Shown here piece by piece: positions 17,877 to 28,949 of a stretch of DNA of 48,084 bases. Numbering within the stretch: position 1 is the stretch's first letter; each line of letters starts with the position of its first letter. This DNA is from Gracilaria vermiculophylla (taxonomy: Eukaryota > Rhodophyta > Florideophyceae > Gracilariales > Gracilariaceae), in NCBI GenBank assembly GCA_019155205.2, contig JAHNZQ020000308.1, positions 406,690 to 454,773 of the forward strand. Reading direction: 5' to 3'. Both the position numbers and the translations under genes were made by a program. A model generated the notes under the pieces. That model made no database searches. It was not told where the DNA came from and saw only the letters and a list, made by a program, of their open reading frames with translations.

Positions 17877-20149
17877 ATGGACCCCATGGAACCCTCAATG
17901 GAAACCCCCCTGCAGGACCATCGGGCAATCGACTTCGTCGGTAGGCGCAGCACTTACAGAGCTCTTCAGGAGACTGTCGTCAGAATGGAGGACCTTGAAA
18001 GTGTCCTTACCAACTATGTCTCCCATGTGGATCGTTTCAGGAATCGCCTTAGGAGAGTGCAAAATCGGAGGCAAGCGGAACACCCTGAGACACCTCTGGA
18101 AAATATCAACGTGAAGGTTGAAGAACCGCACACAGTATCACAGCCGCTACCTCAGGAGCTGCAGGGACGAGAACATCCGGATGCTAGCTCCCTCTTGGAG
18201 TGCCTAGACCAACATCTTACGGATCTGCTTTCTCAGGAGCTGGTCGAACGAATCCCTGTAGGTCTCGAGGCACATTTTGGAGCGCGCCACCACTCCCTTG
18301 TGGAAAAGATTGCATCAGAGAGAGCTCATGTTACCATGGATGGCTTGCTGCATTCGGAACCCTTCCTGAAGGTGATCTCAGATACTATCTGTGCCGAGGC
18401 TCGTTCCCAAACTGCGCAACCGCTCGCCATAGCGGCGTTTTAAAGTCATCATTCTGTACAAGTGAGGTACTCTCTATTAAACCCTATGGTTATCTTGGGC
18501 AGTGAAGGACCGGATTTGGCCGGCCTCTACGCCATAGGAGGAAAGAATACTGCCGTAGGAAAATGGTAACACCTCAGGAATACTTCTATGAATTATCTGG
18601 ACCTGTCACCCCACGCAGGAGGACGGGAGACCGGTCGCGAAGTACTCCACCCAAGGAGAAAAGGACAGGATACTCCTGGGGTGGATCGGGATCATGGGGG
18701 TATCGTCGGTAACCCAGACCACATAAAGGAAAGATGCGGAAAGAAAGGGAGGGAGAAAAGAAGAAAGCGAGACACCAATTCGCAGAGAAGCTCAGACTCC
18801 GAATCTGTAAACAAATCCGGCTCGGAGGGCGGTATACCTCTTTAGGAGAAGAGCAGAAGGGTCAGAAAGGACAAAATGCATAACGACCTCTTCGCAAAAG
18901 TGGTTGATTATGACACCAACCGGTTCAATGATCCCTCCACTCTTTACGACGCGTCGGTCGCTATACGACTCACGAAGATTCAGCGCCGCATGGATATTCG
19001 AATGAAGAAGCACTCCATCTCAGGTGAAGACCCTATTTCGGTGTTGAATTTTTAACGCGCTTCCGATCGGCGTGAATTATCAATCGTGTTCATGAAGGTG
19101 CCGCCGTATGGTGCTTTTATTTCTAGCTCACAGGTCAAGCGCACTCGCTGGTGCAGCCGCGCCTCACGGAAGAGCGCACCATTGTGGATGATCCTGGAAG
19201 GGGGATGTTGACGACGTACCCCAAGGTGGTGAATTTCCTCCTTAAAAGATACGCAACGCATGAGGTAACAGCCGATGCTGATGCTGAATTCACCTCCTAA
19301 AGGCAGGGTGCAGGAATGACCGACACGAAATTTTCACAAAAGATACGGATGAAGGCCTTACGGTGTGGGAAAGTGTACTCCAAATCGGGGCCAAAGTCGT
19401 GGTTTCCAAAAGGACTCCTTCCTCCCCTCCACGCCAGGGTCCGACATCACTTGACAACGCACCCAAAAACAACATATATGGAGCTAGCACATATCGCGGA
19501 AGCCTATGAGGATACTCATAGTGCCACTCGCCGCAGCCACGGTTCACTTTCGGACAAACAGACGGCCGCAAGGAACCGTTATACATCCGCCTCAACGTTG
19601 GACTCCAGCACCTCAGGTGAGGTCGACAAGCTCACGCTCGAAGGAGAGCAAGAGGCCCTCCCTCTTACATTCGCCTCATTTTAGGTAGCACCTTCTATGA
19701 CGAGGACACTCTCGTCTCCTAAGTTTTTCGCCTCGGCAGGATCGTACAGCAGTGTCCTACTCGCGAACCCTCGAGGCTACCCACCGTTTTGCAGGACTTG
19801 CTTAACTCGAGAGTCAGTACACTGTACTACTCTCACCCCGGCATTAAGGGCTGCCATCCTGCAGGAACGGGGGAAGCATTCCCACAACCTGAAAGACACA
19901 CCAATGGAGGGTGGAAGTTATCAAGCCGCGTATCACGATATTTGCTCCCCTCAATGAAACTACGGTTACCGCGCTCCAGTTGGAATGCAGCCTTTTCCAC
20001 TTTCACTTGCGCCGACAGCGCAAGGGCCAGCATCAAAACAGGCTGCACCTTAGAAGAACACGTCGAATCCCAATGCGCAACCACAGCAGCCGTTCCCCAC
20101 TGCACCTCATATCCCCTCCAACGATTAAAACCCTCAGGGTCATGCATAG
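17877..20149 (+). pseudogene. E3 gag, degraded
   Basis: An intact N-terminal block of 188 codons starts at the ATG at 17877 (MDPMEPSMETPLQD) and matches E2 gag (HRFRNRLRR against DRFRNRLRR, then PQELQGREHP in both). The frame then breaks several times. Recognisable later parts are the charged segment near 18650-18830, MKKHSISGEDPISVLNF near 19000, and the Pro/Gln-rich tail (NAQPQQPFP) ending at TAG 20147-20149, at the same point as in E2. It cannot give a full-length product. Confidence 0.75.
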
Positions 20150-23100
20150 GGGCTCTGCGTGGCTCCTTTCCGTCAACCCACGGCCCAACAGAGGTCTTCT
20201 AGGAAAGGGGAGAAGCCATTTGCATGGTTGATGCAAAATCGGCGGACCCCCCAATCCATTTGGACGCATTCGAAACCTTTAAGGACTCTGTTTGCACGCT
20301 CCGCCGGGAGAATTATAAGATTTTTATCTCTATAAGATGTTCGTCAGTCGTCCCCACAATGGTGGGCGCTATCGTCGATACCGAAGCGGGCCCCAATCTG
20401 AAGCACGCCGACGTGCTCCCGCGGTCTGCTCTCGGCTCCTTGAAACCTGGCAAGCTCTCTTCGGTGCGAGACTTGTCGCGTCGAGCATTTAACATCATCG
20501 GCGCATTTCTTTTGTATCTCCGGCTGGTCTCCTTACAGATAAGGGTGTGGATCGTCGTGATGACCAACTTGGCAGCACAATACATCACGTGCAATATACC
20601 CACGCGTGTGCTAGGGGAAGTTTCACGACGCCGCTTCTGTAGGTATCGAGTCTGCATCTCCGGGACCGGACGCCAATAAACGTCAATTGGATAATCTTTC
20701 AAAAGAGACGCAATCTACTAAGCTCCGGGTGGTGAAGAGTATCAAAATACCGGCGGGGAGTCAGGCCGAAGTTTGGGTACAGACCTGTGCATCCGGCCAT
20801 TCATTAATACAAGGGAGTCTGAATTTGACGAATAAGCAGAACTCCATGATGGCAAATGGCGTTATGTAGATAATGCCGATTGTCCTCTTGAGGGTCGTTC
20901 ATGCCAATCTGAAGGAGTCATCTTTGCGGCTTCAAAAAGGATTTGTCGTCGGATTGGCCATACCCGCCCCAGCAAAACTTGCTCATCTTCTGCATATGGA
21001 AAACCTTGCTGAGCGCGATGCAATTGCCACCATGGAAGCCAAAGCGGCAACGACGACTACAGAGGATGGAAAGCCTGCCACATGGCAGGAGAAGCTCCAA
21101 ATTGGCGAGTGTTTTAAATCTATAGCCCTAGGATAGTGAAGATGCTATCCGCCTTCGAGGACATGTTGGCTGGTCGCCTTAGACAGGTGAGCCTGGCCAA
21201 GCACCAGATCCTACTGAAACCAAAGACAGAAGTGGTACACCAAATCCCGAGAAGAGCCGGGCCCCATGCGCGTGTATTTGAACGCGATGAGGTCCAGTGG
21301 GTGTTGGATAAGGGCGTTGAGGAGCCCCCCAATTTCGAATGAGCCTCACCAGTGGTGTTCACGAATAAGAAAGATGGCTCCTTGAGGTTCTACATTAGCT
21401 ATAGACGCCTCAGCGAGGTGATGGTACGGGGTTCGTACCCCATACCCCGTATGAAGGAATGTATTGACTGCTTAGGTTGAGTGTCCATTTTATCCACGCT
21501 GGACGCCTACAGTGGCAACGAACCAGGAGAAGTTCCGCTCATTCCCGGGGTTCTATAATGTCTTTCGGAGGTTTGTCTCTAATTTCTCCCGTATTACGAA
21601 GCCGTTGTATCGCCTCTTGGAGAAAGATAAAACAACGCAATGGGTCTCTTTGACAGGCGAAGAGTTCGAAGCCTTTCACACCTTGAAAAGGAAACGAATG
21701 GAGCCAGCGATCTTGGTCCTTTCTAAGCAGAACGGCCGAATGGTGCTGGACACAGATGCCTGTAAATATCAGTTCTGATTTGCCCTCTCACAGGAACAAA
21801 CTAAAGATGGAAATCAACCTATTGGATACTGGAGTCGCAGCCACCCACCGACGGAACGGAAATATTCCACCTCGGAGCGCGAGGGCCATGCCATTGTATG
21901 GGCGGTCTTGCTTTTTTGCCCATACATGGAAGGCGCGCAGTTCACCTCGAGGATGGACCATGCACCACTGAAGTGGATACTGTACTTGACGAATGCTTCC
22001 GGAATCCTAGAGAGGGGGGGACTATACCTCCTTAAGTACGGGTTTGACGTGAGCCAGCGCACTGGGATAGTAACCAGGTGGCGGACGCTCTGTCGCGTAT
22101 TTCCAACGATGGAGAATTCAAAACCCCGTTAGAGGACACTATTCCGTGTTTAGTCATCGAGAACGCCGACAGTAGAGAAGGCTTCGAAAAAGAATGCTTG
22201 GAATGCTGTGAACCTAAAGGTATGTTTTGTGGACTGCCGGAGGTGATGGCTCTCGACGGGGCGGAGAATAGGGTTCTTCCCATGACCATGTCGGAGTTCC
22301 CGAAGAAGCATAGAACGGATGTGTACTGCCAGGAGTGCCTTCCTACCTTGGGGAGTCTAATATCTTCATTCTAAGTCGATCAAGACGGTGTAATTGTATG
22401 CTGCGATCCCCCGGACGGTGCTCTCCATAAAGTGGTGCCGACGAGCCTACACGCGAGGATACTGTATCTCTCGCAGTACTCTCGCGTTGCCGGGCGTTTC
22501 GGTGGATGGCGCATGTATTGTACCACGAGAAGAGAGTTTTTTTGGCAGCATATGGCTAGTAAGGCCTTCCAAACGGTGGCGGACTGCCACTCGTGCGCCG
22601 CTACTAGGGGTAATATCCGCAAACACTGAACCCCGCTTATCCTGTTCCCGCCCTCAAGACTTTTGTAGTTCGTGGCCATGGATATTTTGGGGCTTCTCTC
22701 CATGTCGGAGAAAAAATACCGATTTATCATCGTGATCACCGATCGGTTCTCGACGATCACTAGCGCCTTTACCCTCCTGAGCACCACTGCAGCAGTAATT
22801 GCCGACGCCTTAATAGAGAACTCCGTTTACCCATATGGGATCCCGTTCTATCTCCTCACGGACAACGGAACCCAGTTCGCGGCGAAGCTATTCAGCGTCA
22901 TCTCCGGAATGCTGGGGATGAAGCAGTTGTTTACAACTGCCTATAACCCCCAGACCAACAGACAGGCGGAGAGGTTTAACAAAACCCTCGTCTCAAAGTT
23001 GAAGCACTACGTCACGGACCACCAGAAGGATTGGGACGCATATGTGGGCCCGCTCACGTATGCATACAACTTGCAGTTGCACCGCTCTACGGGTACCGTT

Positions 23101-23878
23101 CCTTTCAATCTGGTGCTTTCGCGCGTCCCACCTAGTGCCGTTATCGTAGCTTGAGCCACGGCGCACCGGACGGGTGGGCCACAGGCACCAACAATGGCTC
23201 AAGAAAAGCGCTCCATTTTAAGGCTCTATGATGACGCAACCTCCCTCGCAATGGAGAGACTCAACGACTCGCAGAGTAGATATAAACGGCATTATCACCA
23301 GAAAATGAAAGAAGGCCCTCACCTGAAGGAAGCCGACGAGATTTTTCTCGACAAACCTTGGGAGACATTTGATGAACCACCGGATGTCACGCACAAGTTA
23401 GCTCCAAGCACCTCAGGGCCTTACAAAGTCCTTGAAACCTACAAAGACACCGTCGCCATCGAGGTAAAAGGGTTCCGAGACGTCGTCTTATGCGATGAGG
23501 TAACGAAAGTCCCAACGCCCAGCCTTTCGGGAACGGCCGCCACCTCACCTCAGTGGCCACCCGTGGATATTTTTTCTCCAACCATCTCAAAAGCAACGAA
23601 ACCGATGGATACGGTAAGTCCCATCACACCTCTCGGTGAACCTTTGATGGAAGCCCTAGACGCCATCATGGCCACTCAAGGTGATATCCTTCATGCGGTG
23701 GACCATATTGTCTCTCACAGGCAGACCCCTGCAGGACTACTGTACCGCGTTTGACGGTACGGTTTCACCTCAACGGTGGACACGAAGGAACCCCCGGAAC
23801 GCATTCCGGAGAATTTCTTCAGTGAAAACACACCAACCTGGAGCAAAAACGCATTTCCACATAGGCGTTTCCGTTTAG
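20128..23878 (+). pseudogene. E3 pol, degraded and lacking the RT core
   Basis: The protease motif is changed to IVDTEAGPN near 20370 (Gly to Glu next to the catalytic Asp). The sequence up to YRRLSEVMVRGSYPIP (about 21400-21440) matches E2. After LDAYSG (about 21510) it jumps to the segment matching NQTELRSFLG of E2, a loss of roughly 130 codons that includes YIDD. RNase H (DTDACKYQF followed by a stop), the integrase zinc site (with CHSCAA), the core (MDILG, LTDNGTQF, RQAERFNKT, all three acidic residues kept) and the chromodomain follow in broken frames. It is inactive. Confidence 0.85.
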
Positions 23879-24132
23879 AAAAAGGGGAAAGGTCCCAAAA
23901 CGGAGTTGGTTCTCGTTCTCCGCTATCTCCTCCTCACCTGGAGTTTTCTTTTTCGCCTCCAGGCCGCCGTTGCACGCTTATCGTGCGCTTATGCGGCGGC
24001 ACCTCTTGTCGCTGGGCGCTCGGGCACGGCCAACGAGTACTGCAATCACTCGTCAAATAGCCGCTGCGCCACCTCATGGGTATTTTACTCTGTCACTACG
24101 TGGGATCAATTTCGTCGCCGGCTTTCCCACAC

Positions 24133-24381
24133 CTACAGGTCACCAAACCGCGTCGCATACTCCGCTTCCAGACGAGGCTTTGCTGTTAGCGCATGGCTCT
24201 CAGAGAACACCGTCACGGTCTCTTTGATGGCAGCCATCGATGCTCGGTCCGCACGGGCCTGATGGTCGTCGCCACACAGAGGTGCGGTGAGACCCAATGG
24301 TCCCTGCAGGAGTCCCACTATACAAAACGGTGTGTGGCATAGTGGGAAGACCGTTATGGCGTCAACGCCAATAGGATCCAC
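24133..24381 (-). pseudogene. Tail of the antisense ORF in E3
   Basis: The last ~40 codons match the end of the E2 antisense ORF almost residue for residue (ARADRASMAAIKET against ARTDRTSMAALKDS, then LEAEYATRFGDL against LEAEYSTRFGNL). It lies at the same place, just after pol and on the opposite strand. The ~600 codons that should lie toward the 3' LTR are deleted, since the LTR starts at 24443. Confidence 0.75.
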
Positions 24382-24442
24382 TTATGGATCGATATGTAAG
24401 AAGATACACCTCAGGGACGTGGTACAACTCAGGAACGTGGTG

Positions 24443-24997
24443 TGTTGTACAACGGATCCTAACTTGAATTTGCCCTGTGGCGTCACGACGAAATATTGCT
24501 ATGAATGGTTCGTACATTTTTAAATGCGCCTTGTCGTGCATTATTCGGCCCACTAGTGCTTCAGTACTTCTGAAAATTTGTAGAATTTAGATTTGTATTC
24601 GTTAATTGATGCAGGCAGCTATTACAGTATCGAGACCTGTCAAGGCGGGCTCCCGGCACGGGATTTAATCCGCCAGTCGCGCTCTATTTCTCATAAAAGA
24701 AAACCAAGCACCCTTGCGTTTTCTTCTACATTTTCTGGTTAGAGACTCTTGTCGAACAGCTTCAGGTTTCTAAGCTGCCAATCCTAAGGTCGGCCCATAG
24801 CAGCGCCTGTAAGAGCATTGTCCACCCAGTGCATCCTTCTCTTCGCTTGATGCTCGAGAACCCCTTTTCAGGATTCTTTCGGCTCGTGACCCTGATTACT
24901 GGAGACCGCATTTAGGTACTCGCGCTTTTGGAGTCACCAAAAACTCCGAACGGACTTTTTGTGGTACCACCTCTAAAGGTGAACTGAAGGTAATATA
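24443..24997 (+). repeat. 3' LTR of E3
   Basis: It starts TGTTGTAC, like the E2 LTR start TGTAGTAC on its own strand, and aligns through GGGCTCCCGGC, GAGACTCTTGTCGA, CAGGTTTCTAAGC and CTCCGAACGGAC to about 24997. The final CCACA of the family has become ATATA. At 555 bp it is nearly the E2 length. Confidence 0.8.
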
Positions 24998-25938
24998 GTC
25001 CTTAAGAACAGTAGTGCTAAACAAGAAAATAGAGAAATTCGGAATATATAAATTAGTAACTGTCCATATTGGCCGCCACTGTGCACTGTTCTTTACCAGG
25101 CACCGGTCCTCCTGGAAGTTCTTTGTGCTGTACGTGTATCACAAATGCCACCAACCGCATACATGGGACTAAGTCATATTATTTTTCTACCGTCGGTTTC
25201 TCAGTAAAAGTCCATATGCAAGAACTTCCCCAAGAAATAGACATACACTCCAGAAATTCAGACGTATCCATTCTACAGTAGCCGGCGCGCTCAGAAGACT
25301 TAAACGTAACCGGAGACGTATAGAAACTGCTGGATAGGATGGGTTTTGCTCACGGGAGCAAATTTCAAACAGTTTTTGAACTCAAAAACTGTATTAATAA
25401 CTGCTAGAAATCTTTGACAGTTTTAACTGTAAATTAAAATATGATTTTTATGCAAAAACGTTGCATTAGCGTGGTACAACAAAAAAGACGTAAAATAATC
25501 TATTGAGCGTCTCACAGTAAAGATTTGTTCCTGACGAACATATGTTTTTGAAACGGTTTAATGACTCTAATTATTTCTCAAACCCATTTATCTAGGCGTA
25601 CAGTAGACGTTTGGTAGTTTTTTTTGACATTTCACAGAGTGTCATATGTTTTTGAAACATTCTGTACGATACACTTGCTCCAAGAAAACAGAATTCTTGG
25701 TTGTCAACAAGAGGTGGAAGGCTGTGGACACTTTTTAATTTATTTTAAAGATGTGACAATTGTGGCCTTGAACGAGGCCAATTGATCTCATATGAGGCCA
25801 ATTGCGCTATAGACAATACTTCGGGCGTACAGGTAACACGAGTGCATTTCTTTGTAATTCTGAAATGCTAGTGATTTTGGTCTTTTGTGACCTTTTTGGG
25901 TCCTGCTCACATCTGGATGGTCCATAGAACATCCGCAA
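24998..25938. other. AT-rich intergenic stretch between E3 and the first host gene
   Basis: No credible gene is present. Base composition drops sharply in GC after the element. It contains a perfect palindrome (25370-25391), two 16-bp copies of CATATGTTTTTGAAAC (25539-25554, 25643-25658) and two GAGGCCAATTG copies near 25776 and 25795. The CCAAT words could act upstream of the next gene. Confidence 0.5.
25370..25391. repeat. Perfect 10-bp palindrome
   Basis: CAGTTTTTGA, two bases, TCAAAAACTG. It is AT-rich and lies near other copies of TTTTTGAA. It may be the end of a small inverted-repeat element or a transcription-end structure. Confidence 0.7.
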
Positions 25939-26097
25939 TTGATCAACGATGATGTAGAACAATTGCTGCAGTTTGTGAAGAGCTCTCACAAAAACTTCGT
26001 CATTTTGAGCCTGAAACATATTCCATTGGGTTTGGTTCGACGTCTGCAACACGACTATATGCTGTCGCAAGGCTTCATAGGTCCGCTCGCGCGCCAA

Positions 26098-26451
26098 ATG
26101 CACAAAAATGGTCAAGGAAGTGGTCGCAGGTATTCCAGGAAAGATTCTGGTGGACCACATCGCGGGCACCTACGCAGGGGCCGCTCTCGTCCACAACGAG
26201 GTGGTTACCGCGGTCCCGGCGTCGAATTTACTCCAGTGGAAAAAGGATTCAAGTACTTCAAGCTTAGTTTCATCGAAAACCCATGGATCGAGCTTGAAGC
26301 AGAAAGGCTTGCATCTGCAAAGGATGAAGAGATTCAGATTGAAATGGACGACTTGAAGGCTTGTTCCGATGTTGGGCAGAATGTGGCTCTCAATGAGAAA
26401 AACCAGTCGGAGCCTTGGGAGGGAATTAAAAACGCTGCGGAAAGGAGCTAG
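26098..26451 (+). CDS. Small RG-rich protein with an MPLKIP-like C-terminal motif
   Basis: The frame is open from 25939, but the first sensible start is the ATG at 26098 (an alternative ATG is at 26059), giving 117 residues. The N-terminal ~45 residues are Arg/Gly-rich with RGG-type repeats (RRGRSRPQRGGYRG), typical of RNA-binding tails. Then comes KYFKLSFIENPWIELE, which resembles the conserved YFKPSMLEDPW motif of animal and plant MPLKIP (TTDN1) proteins. Those proteins are small, have a Gly/Arg/Ser-rich N-terminus, and are linked to transcription-coupled RNA processing. The rest is acidic. It ends 212 bp from the convergent ELP3 stop. Orthology rests on one short motif plus architecture. 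Confidence 0.5.
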   Translation: MHKNGQGSGRRYSRKDSGGPHRGHLRRGRSRPQRGGYRGPGVEFTPVEKGFKYFKLSFIENPWIELEAERLASAKDEEIQIEMDDLKACSDVGQNVALNEKNQSEPWEGIKNAAERS

Positions 26452-26663
26452 CAGCTACAAAGAAAAGGAAGCAAGACGCTGTTTGATGTTTCCTTATTGC
26501 AGGAAGATATGTGCGGAACGTCGATAACGAAATGTACTTCTCTGTCTGACGCCATGCCTGGAAGGTAGCTCGAAAAGCAAAGGCACGTGGGAAGATATTC
26601 CCGGCAGCATTATGAGATGCACCTTGATGGAAACGCGATCTGGGTTTGCATTGTGACACGCGG

Positions 26664-28334
26664 CTATTTGACCGCAGAATCTTGATGCAACATTTTCACC
26701 ATGTACGGACCTTCCAGATGGTAGCCGAGTTTGCGATAATAATGACGAGTACCAACCCCTGAGATGACAATCATTTTCGATGAGCCATGTTCCACGCGAG
26801 CAATGCGTTCAGCTTCCTCCATGAGTAAAGAGCCGAACCCCTTGTGCTGAAACTTTGCAGGGTCTCGTTCGTGCACTGGCACTACTGATCCGTATACATG
26901 AAGCTCTCGAACAATACTGCTAGGGGCATTTTTCATTTCCGGGCGCACAGCTTTTGCAGCGGCTCCGGGGCGTCTTAAACGCAGCAGGGCGACGAGAATG
27001 TCCTGAGCGGCATCCTCGTACGAGAGAAATGTTTCCCAGCCGTCATTGGCGACGTAGTCGCGACGAATCAATTCGACATGTTGAGGATTGATCTGGAAAT
27101 GTATGGTTTGTATTCCGACCTCGCGAGTTCGCACGTCTCTGCACGGGAGGCCCAGGTCAGCCATTCGTGCCAGAGCAAGTTCGCGCAAATTTCCATGCTC
27201 AACGCCTGAGGACACAAGTGGCATGGGAATATCACGTTGTATGCGGTAGACGCGCACCCAAGGGGGTACTAGCGCCAGTATGCGCGCGACCAAATCTATG
27301 AGCTCAGACGGGGAATAGTTTTTATAGAGACCGTTTTTCCACAGTTCATACAACCCAGTTCCCCGGATGACAAGAGTGGGGTAAATCTTGAGCCCGTCCG
27401 GGCGGAATGCCGGGTTTTCAAACAACTCCTTGAAGGACTCCATGTCCCTCTCCTTGCCCATATTGGGCAAATCAGGCATCATGTGGGATACGACCTTGAA
27501 GCCGGCGTCTTTGGCGAGGCGAAAACAGTCACACACGGCCTGAACGGAGTGGCCTCTGTTGGTGTCTCTGGCGACATCTTCGTACACGCTCTGGACGCCG
27601 ATCTCCAGGCGTGTGCAGCCGTACTCGAGCATGGCGGAAAGGTGGTGCGGAGAGGAGTGATCCGGGCGGCTTTCGATGGTCAATGCGACGCACTTTGCGT
27701 GAGAATGCTCGGAATAGCGCACGGCTTCGAGGACGTCCTTAGAAGAGTGGCCGCTAAGGGCGTCGTGCAGATTGCGGATGAAATAATCTCTGTAGGCGTG
27801 GTCGAGGGACATGAAGGTGCCGCCCATGAGGATGAACTCGACCTTGTCGACATTGTGGCCGAGGCTTTGCAGCTGGTCGACCCTGGAGCGAACCTGAACG
27901 TAAGGGTCATAGCGGGCGCGGATGGCGCGCATGGAGGTGGGCTCGTAACCGGTGTAGCTCTGGGTGGAGTACTCAAAGTCGCTGTCCGGGCCGCCCGGGC
28001 AGTACACGCAGATGTTGCCTGTGGTGGCGATGTGCGGGCAGCGGTGGGGCTTGGACATGACGGCGACGACGGCAATGCCGCTAGCAGTGCGCACGGGTTT
28101 GGCCTTGAGCAGCGGGGCCAGTCGCTGGCGGTGGGACGGTGGGACGGCAGCTAGAATGTCGACTTGCTTTGGGTAGTGGGTGAGGCGGTGGCGCTTGGCG
28201 GCGGCGGCCTTGAGGGCTGCGATGGAGGGGGTTTGGCTGAGATCGGTGTGGCGGATGAGTTGAGCGACGATGTCGGCGATGGCGGCCTTATCGGCGGCGC
28301 CGTGGTGCAGCACCGCGTCGTTGGAGCGACTCAT
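26664..28334 (-). CDS. ELP3: Elongator complex catalytic subunit ELP3
   Basis: A 556-residue protein, the usual length of eukaryotic ELP3. Elongator modifies wobble uridine (U34) of tRNAs to carboxymethyl-type forms. The N-terminal radical-SAM half has the Fe-S cysteines in [15 protein letters not shown] (C99, C109, C112, a C-x9-C-x2-C pattern), then [19 protein letters not shown] and [12 protein letters not shown]. The C-terminal half is a GNAT-type acetyltransferase fold with the acetyl-CoA loop QHKGFG and a Tyr-rich end ([17 protein letters not shown]). I chose the ATG at 28334 because the family homology starts there. The frame stays open upstream to 28685, but that part is GC-repeat translation (poly-Pro). 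It is divergent from the zinc-knuckle gene across a 562-bp shared region. Confidence 0.97.
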   Translation of the reverse strand: MSRSNDAVLHHGAADKAAIADIVAQLIRHTDLSQTPSIAALKAAAAKRHRLTHYPKQVDILAAVPPSHRQRLAPLLKAKPVRTASGIAVVAVMSKPHRCPHIATTGNICVYCPGGPDSDFEYSTQSYTGYEPTSMRAIRARYDPYVQVRSRVDQLQSLGHNVDKVEFILMGGTFMSLDHAYRDYFIRNLHDALSGHSSKDVLEAVRYSEHSHAKCVALTIESRPDHSSPHHLSAMLEYGCTRLEIGVQSVYEDVARDTNRGHSVQAVCDCFRLAKDAGFKVVSHMMPDLPNMGKERDMESFKELFENPAFRPDGLKIYPTLVIRGTGLYELWKNGLYKNYSPSELIDLVARILALVPPWVRVYRIQRDIPMPLVSSGVEHGNLRELALARMADLGLPCRDVRTREVGIQTIHFQINPQHVELIRRDYVANDGWETFLSYEDAAQDILVALLRLRRPGAAAKAVRPEMKNAPSSIVRELHVYGSVVPVHERDPAKFQHKGFGSLLMEEAERIARVEHGSSKMIVISGVGTRHYYRKLGYHLEGPYMVKMLHQDSAVK

Positions 28335-28516
28335 GGCGGCTGAGGGGAAGCGGTGGGGCGCATGGCGAGCGCGCGTGGGGGCGCACCGACGCGCTCCTAA
28401 CGAGCAAGCACCGCGCGGTGCACTCAAAGGCAGGGAGGAGGTAGGCGCATACAGCGCGCACACGTGGTAATGTGACGCGAAAACGCGCGTGCGCCATTGC
28501 ACCACGCGCGCCGTCT

Positions 28517-28557
<41 letters not shown>

Positions 28558-28896
28558 TGAGGCGGCGGCGGCGGCGTTGGCGGCATGCGTATAAAAAACA
28601 GCAACAGGCACGTAGGGAAGCGATCTGGCGCAGTTGCGGGCGGCTGCTGACGTCTGAGGCACGGGGAAGATCTTGCGACTGGCAAGTGGGCAGTGACTCG
28701 TTACGCGGCAGCGTGCACCACGCTGGCGATCGGGCGCAAGCGCGCAAATCGACGCGGCGGGCAACGCGCACTGTCAAGCGCGCGCGCAGCGGTGCAGTGG
28801 CGCAGCGGCGCAGCGGCCTCAAAAAGCGCGACGGTGGACTGGGCGCTCGCGGCGGAACATTGAAGCACGCGCCACGCGCAGCTGACAGTTGGTGGC
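28335..28896. promoter_or_regulatory. Shared upstream region of ELP3 and the zinc-knuckle gene, with a GGC repeat
   Basis: The region is very GC-rich and separates two divergent starts. An uninterrupted run of about 13 GGC triplets lies at 28519-28557 and a second shorter run at about 28561-28577. No TATA box is evident. Several long frames are open here only because of composition. Confidence 0.55.
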
Positions 28897-28912
28897 ATGG
28901 CACCCCAAACGC

Positions 28913-28949
<37 letters not shown>

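Larger units (their letters stand above)
17500..24997 (+). mobile_element. Ty3/gypsy chromovirus E3, decayed relative of E2
   Basis: It has the same LTR family, same primer-binding site, same gag start and same pol order as E2, on the opposite strand. The 5' LTR is truncated (17500-17721) and the 3' LTR is full length (24443-24997). Multiple stops and frameshifts, the loss of the RT core near 21510 and the loss of most of the antisense ORF mark it as older and inactive. No target duplication can be defined because the left end is missing. Confidence 0.85.

Noticed and set aside
27483..28154. 223-codon plus-strand frame opposite ELP3
   Set aside because: It is antisense to the conserved radical-SAM domain and only open because of composition.
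28335..28685. N-terminal extension of ELP3
   Set aside because: It is poly-Pro from the GGC repeat, and family homology begins at the ATG at 28334, giving the normal protein length.
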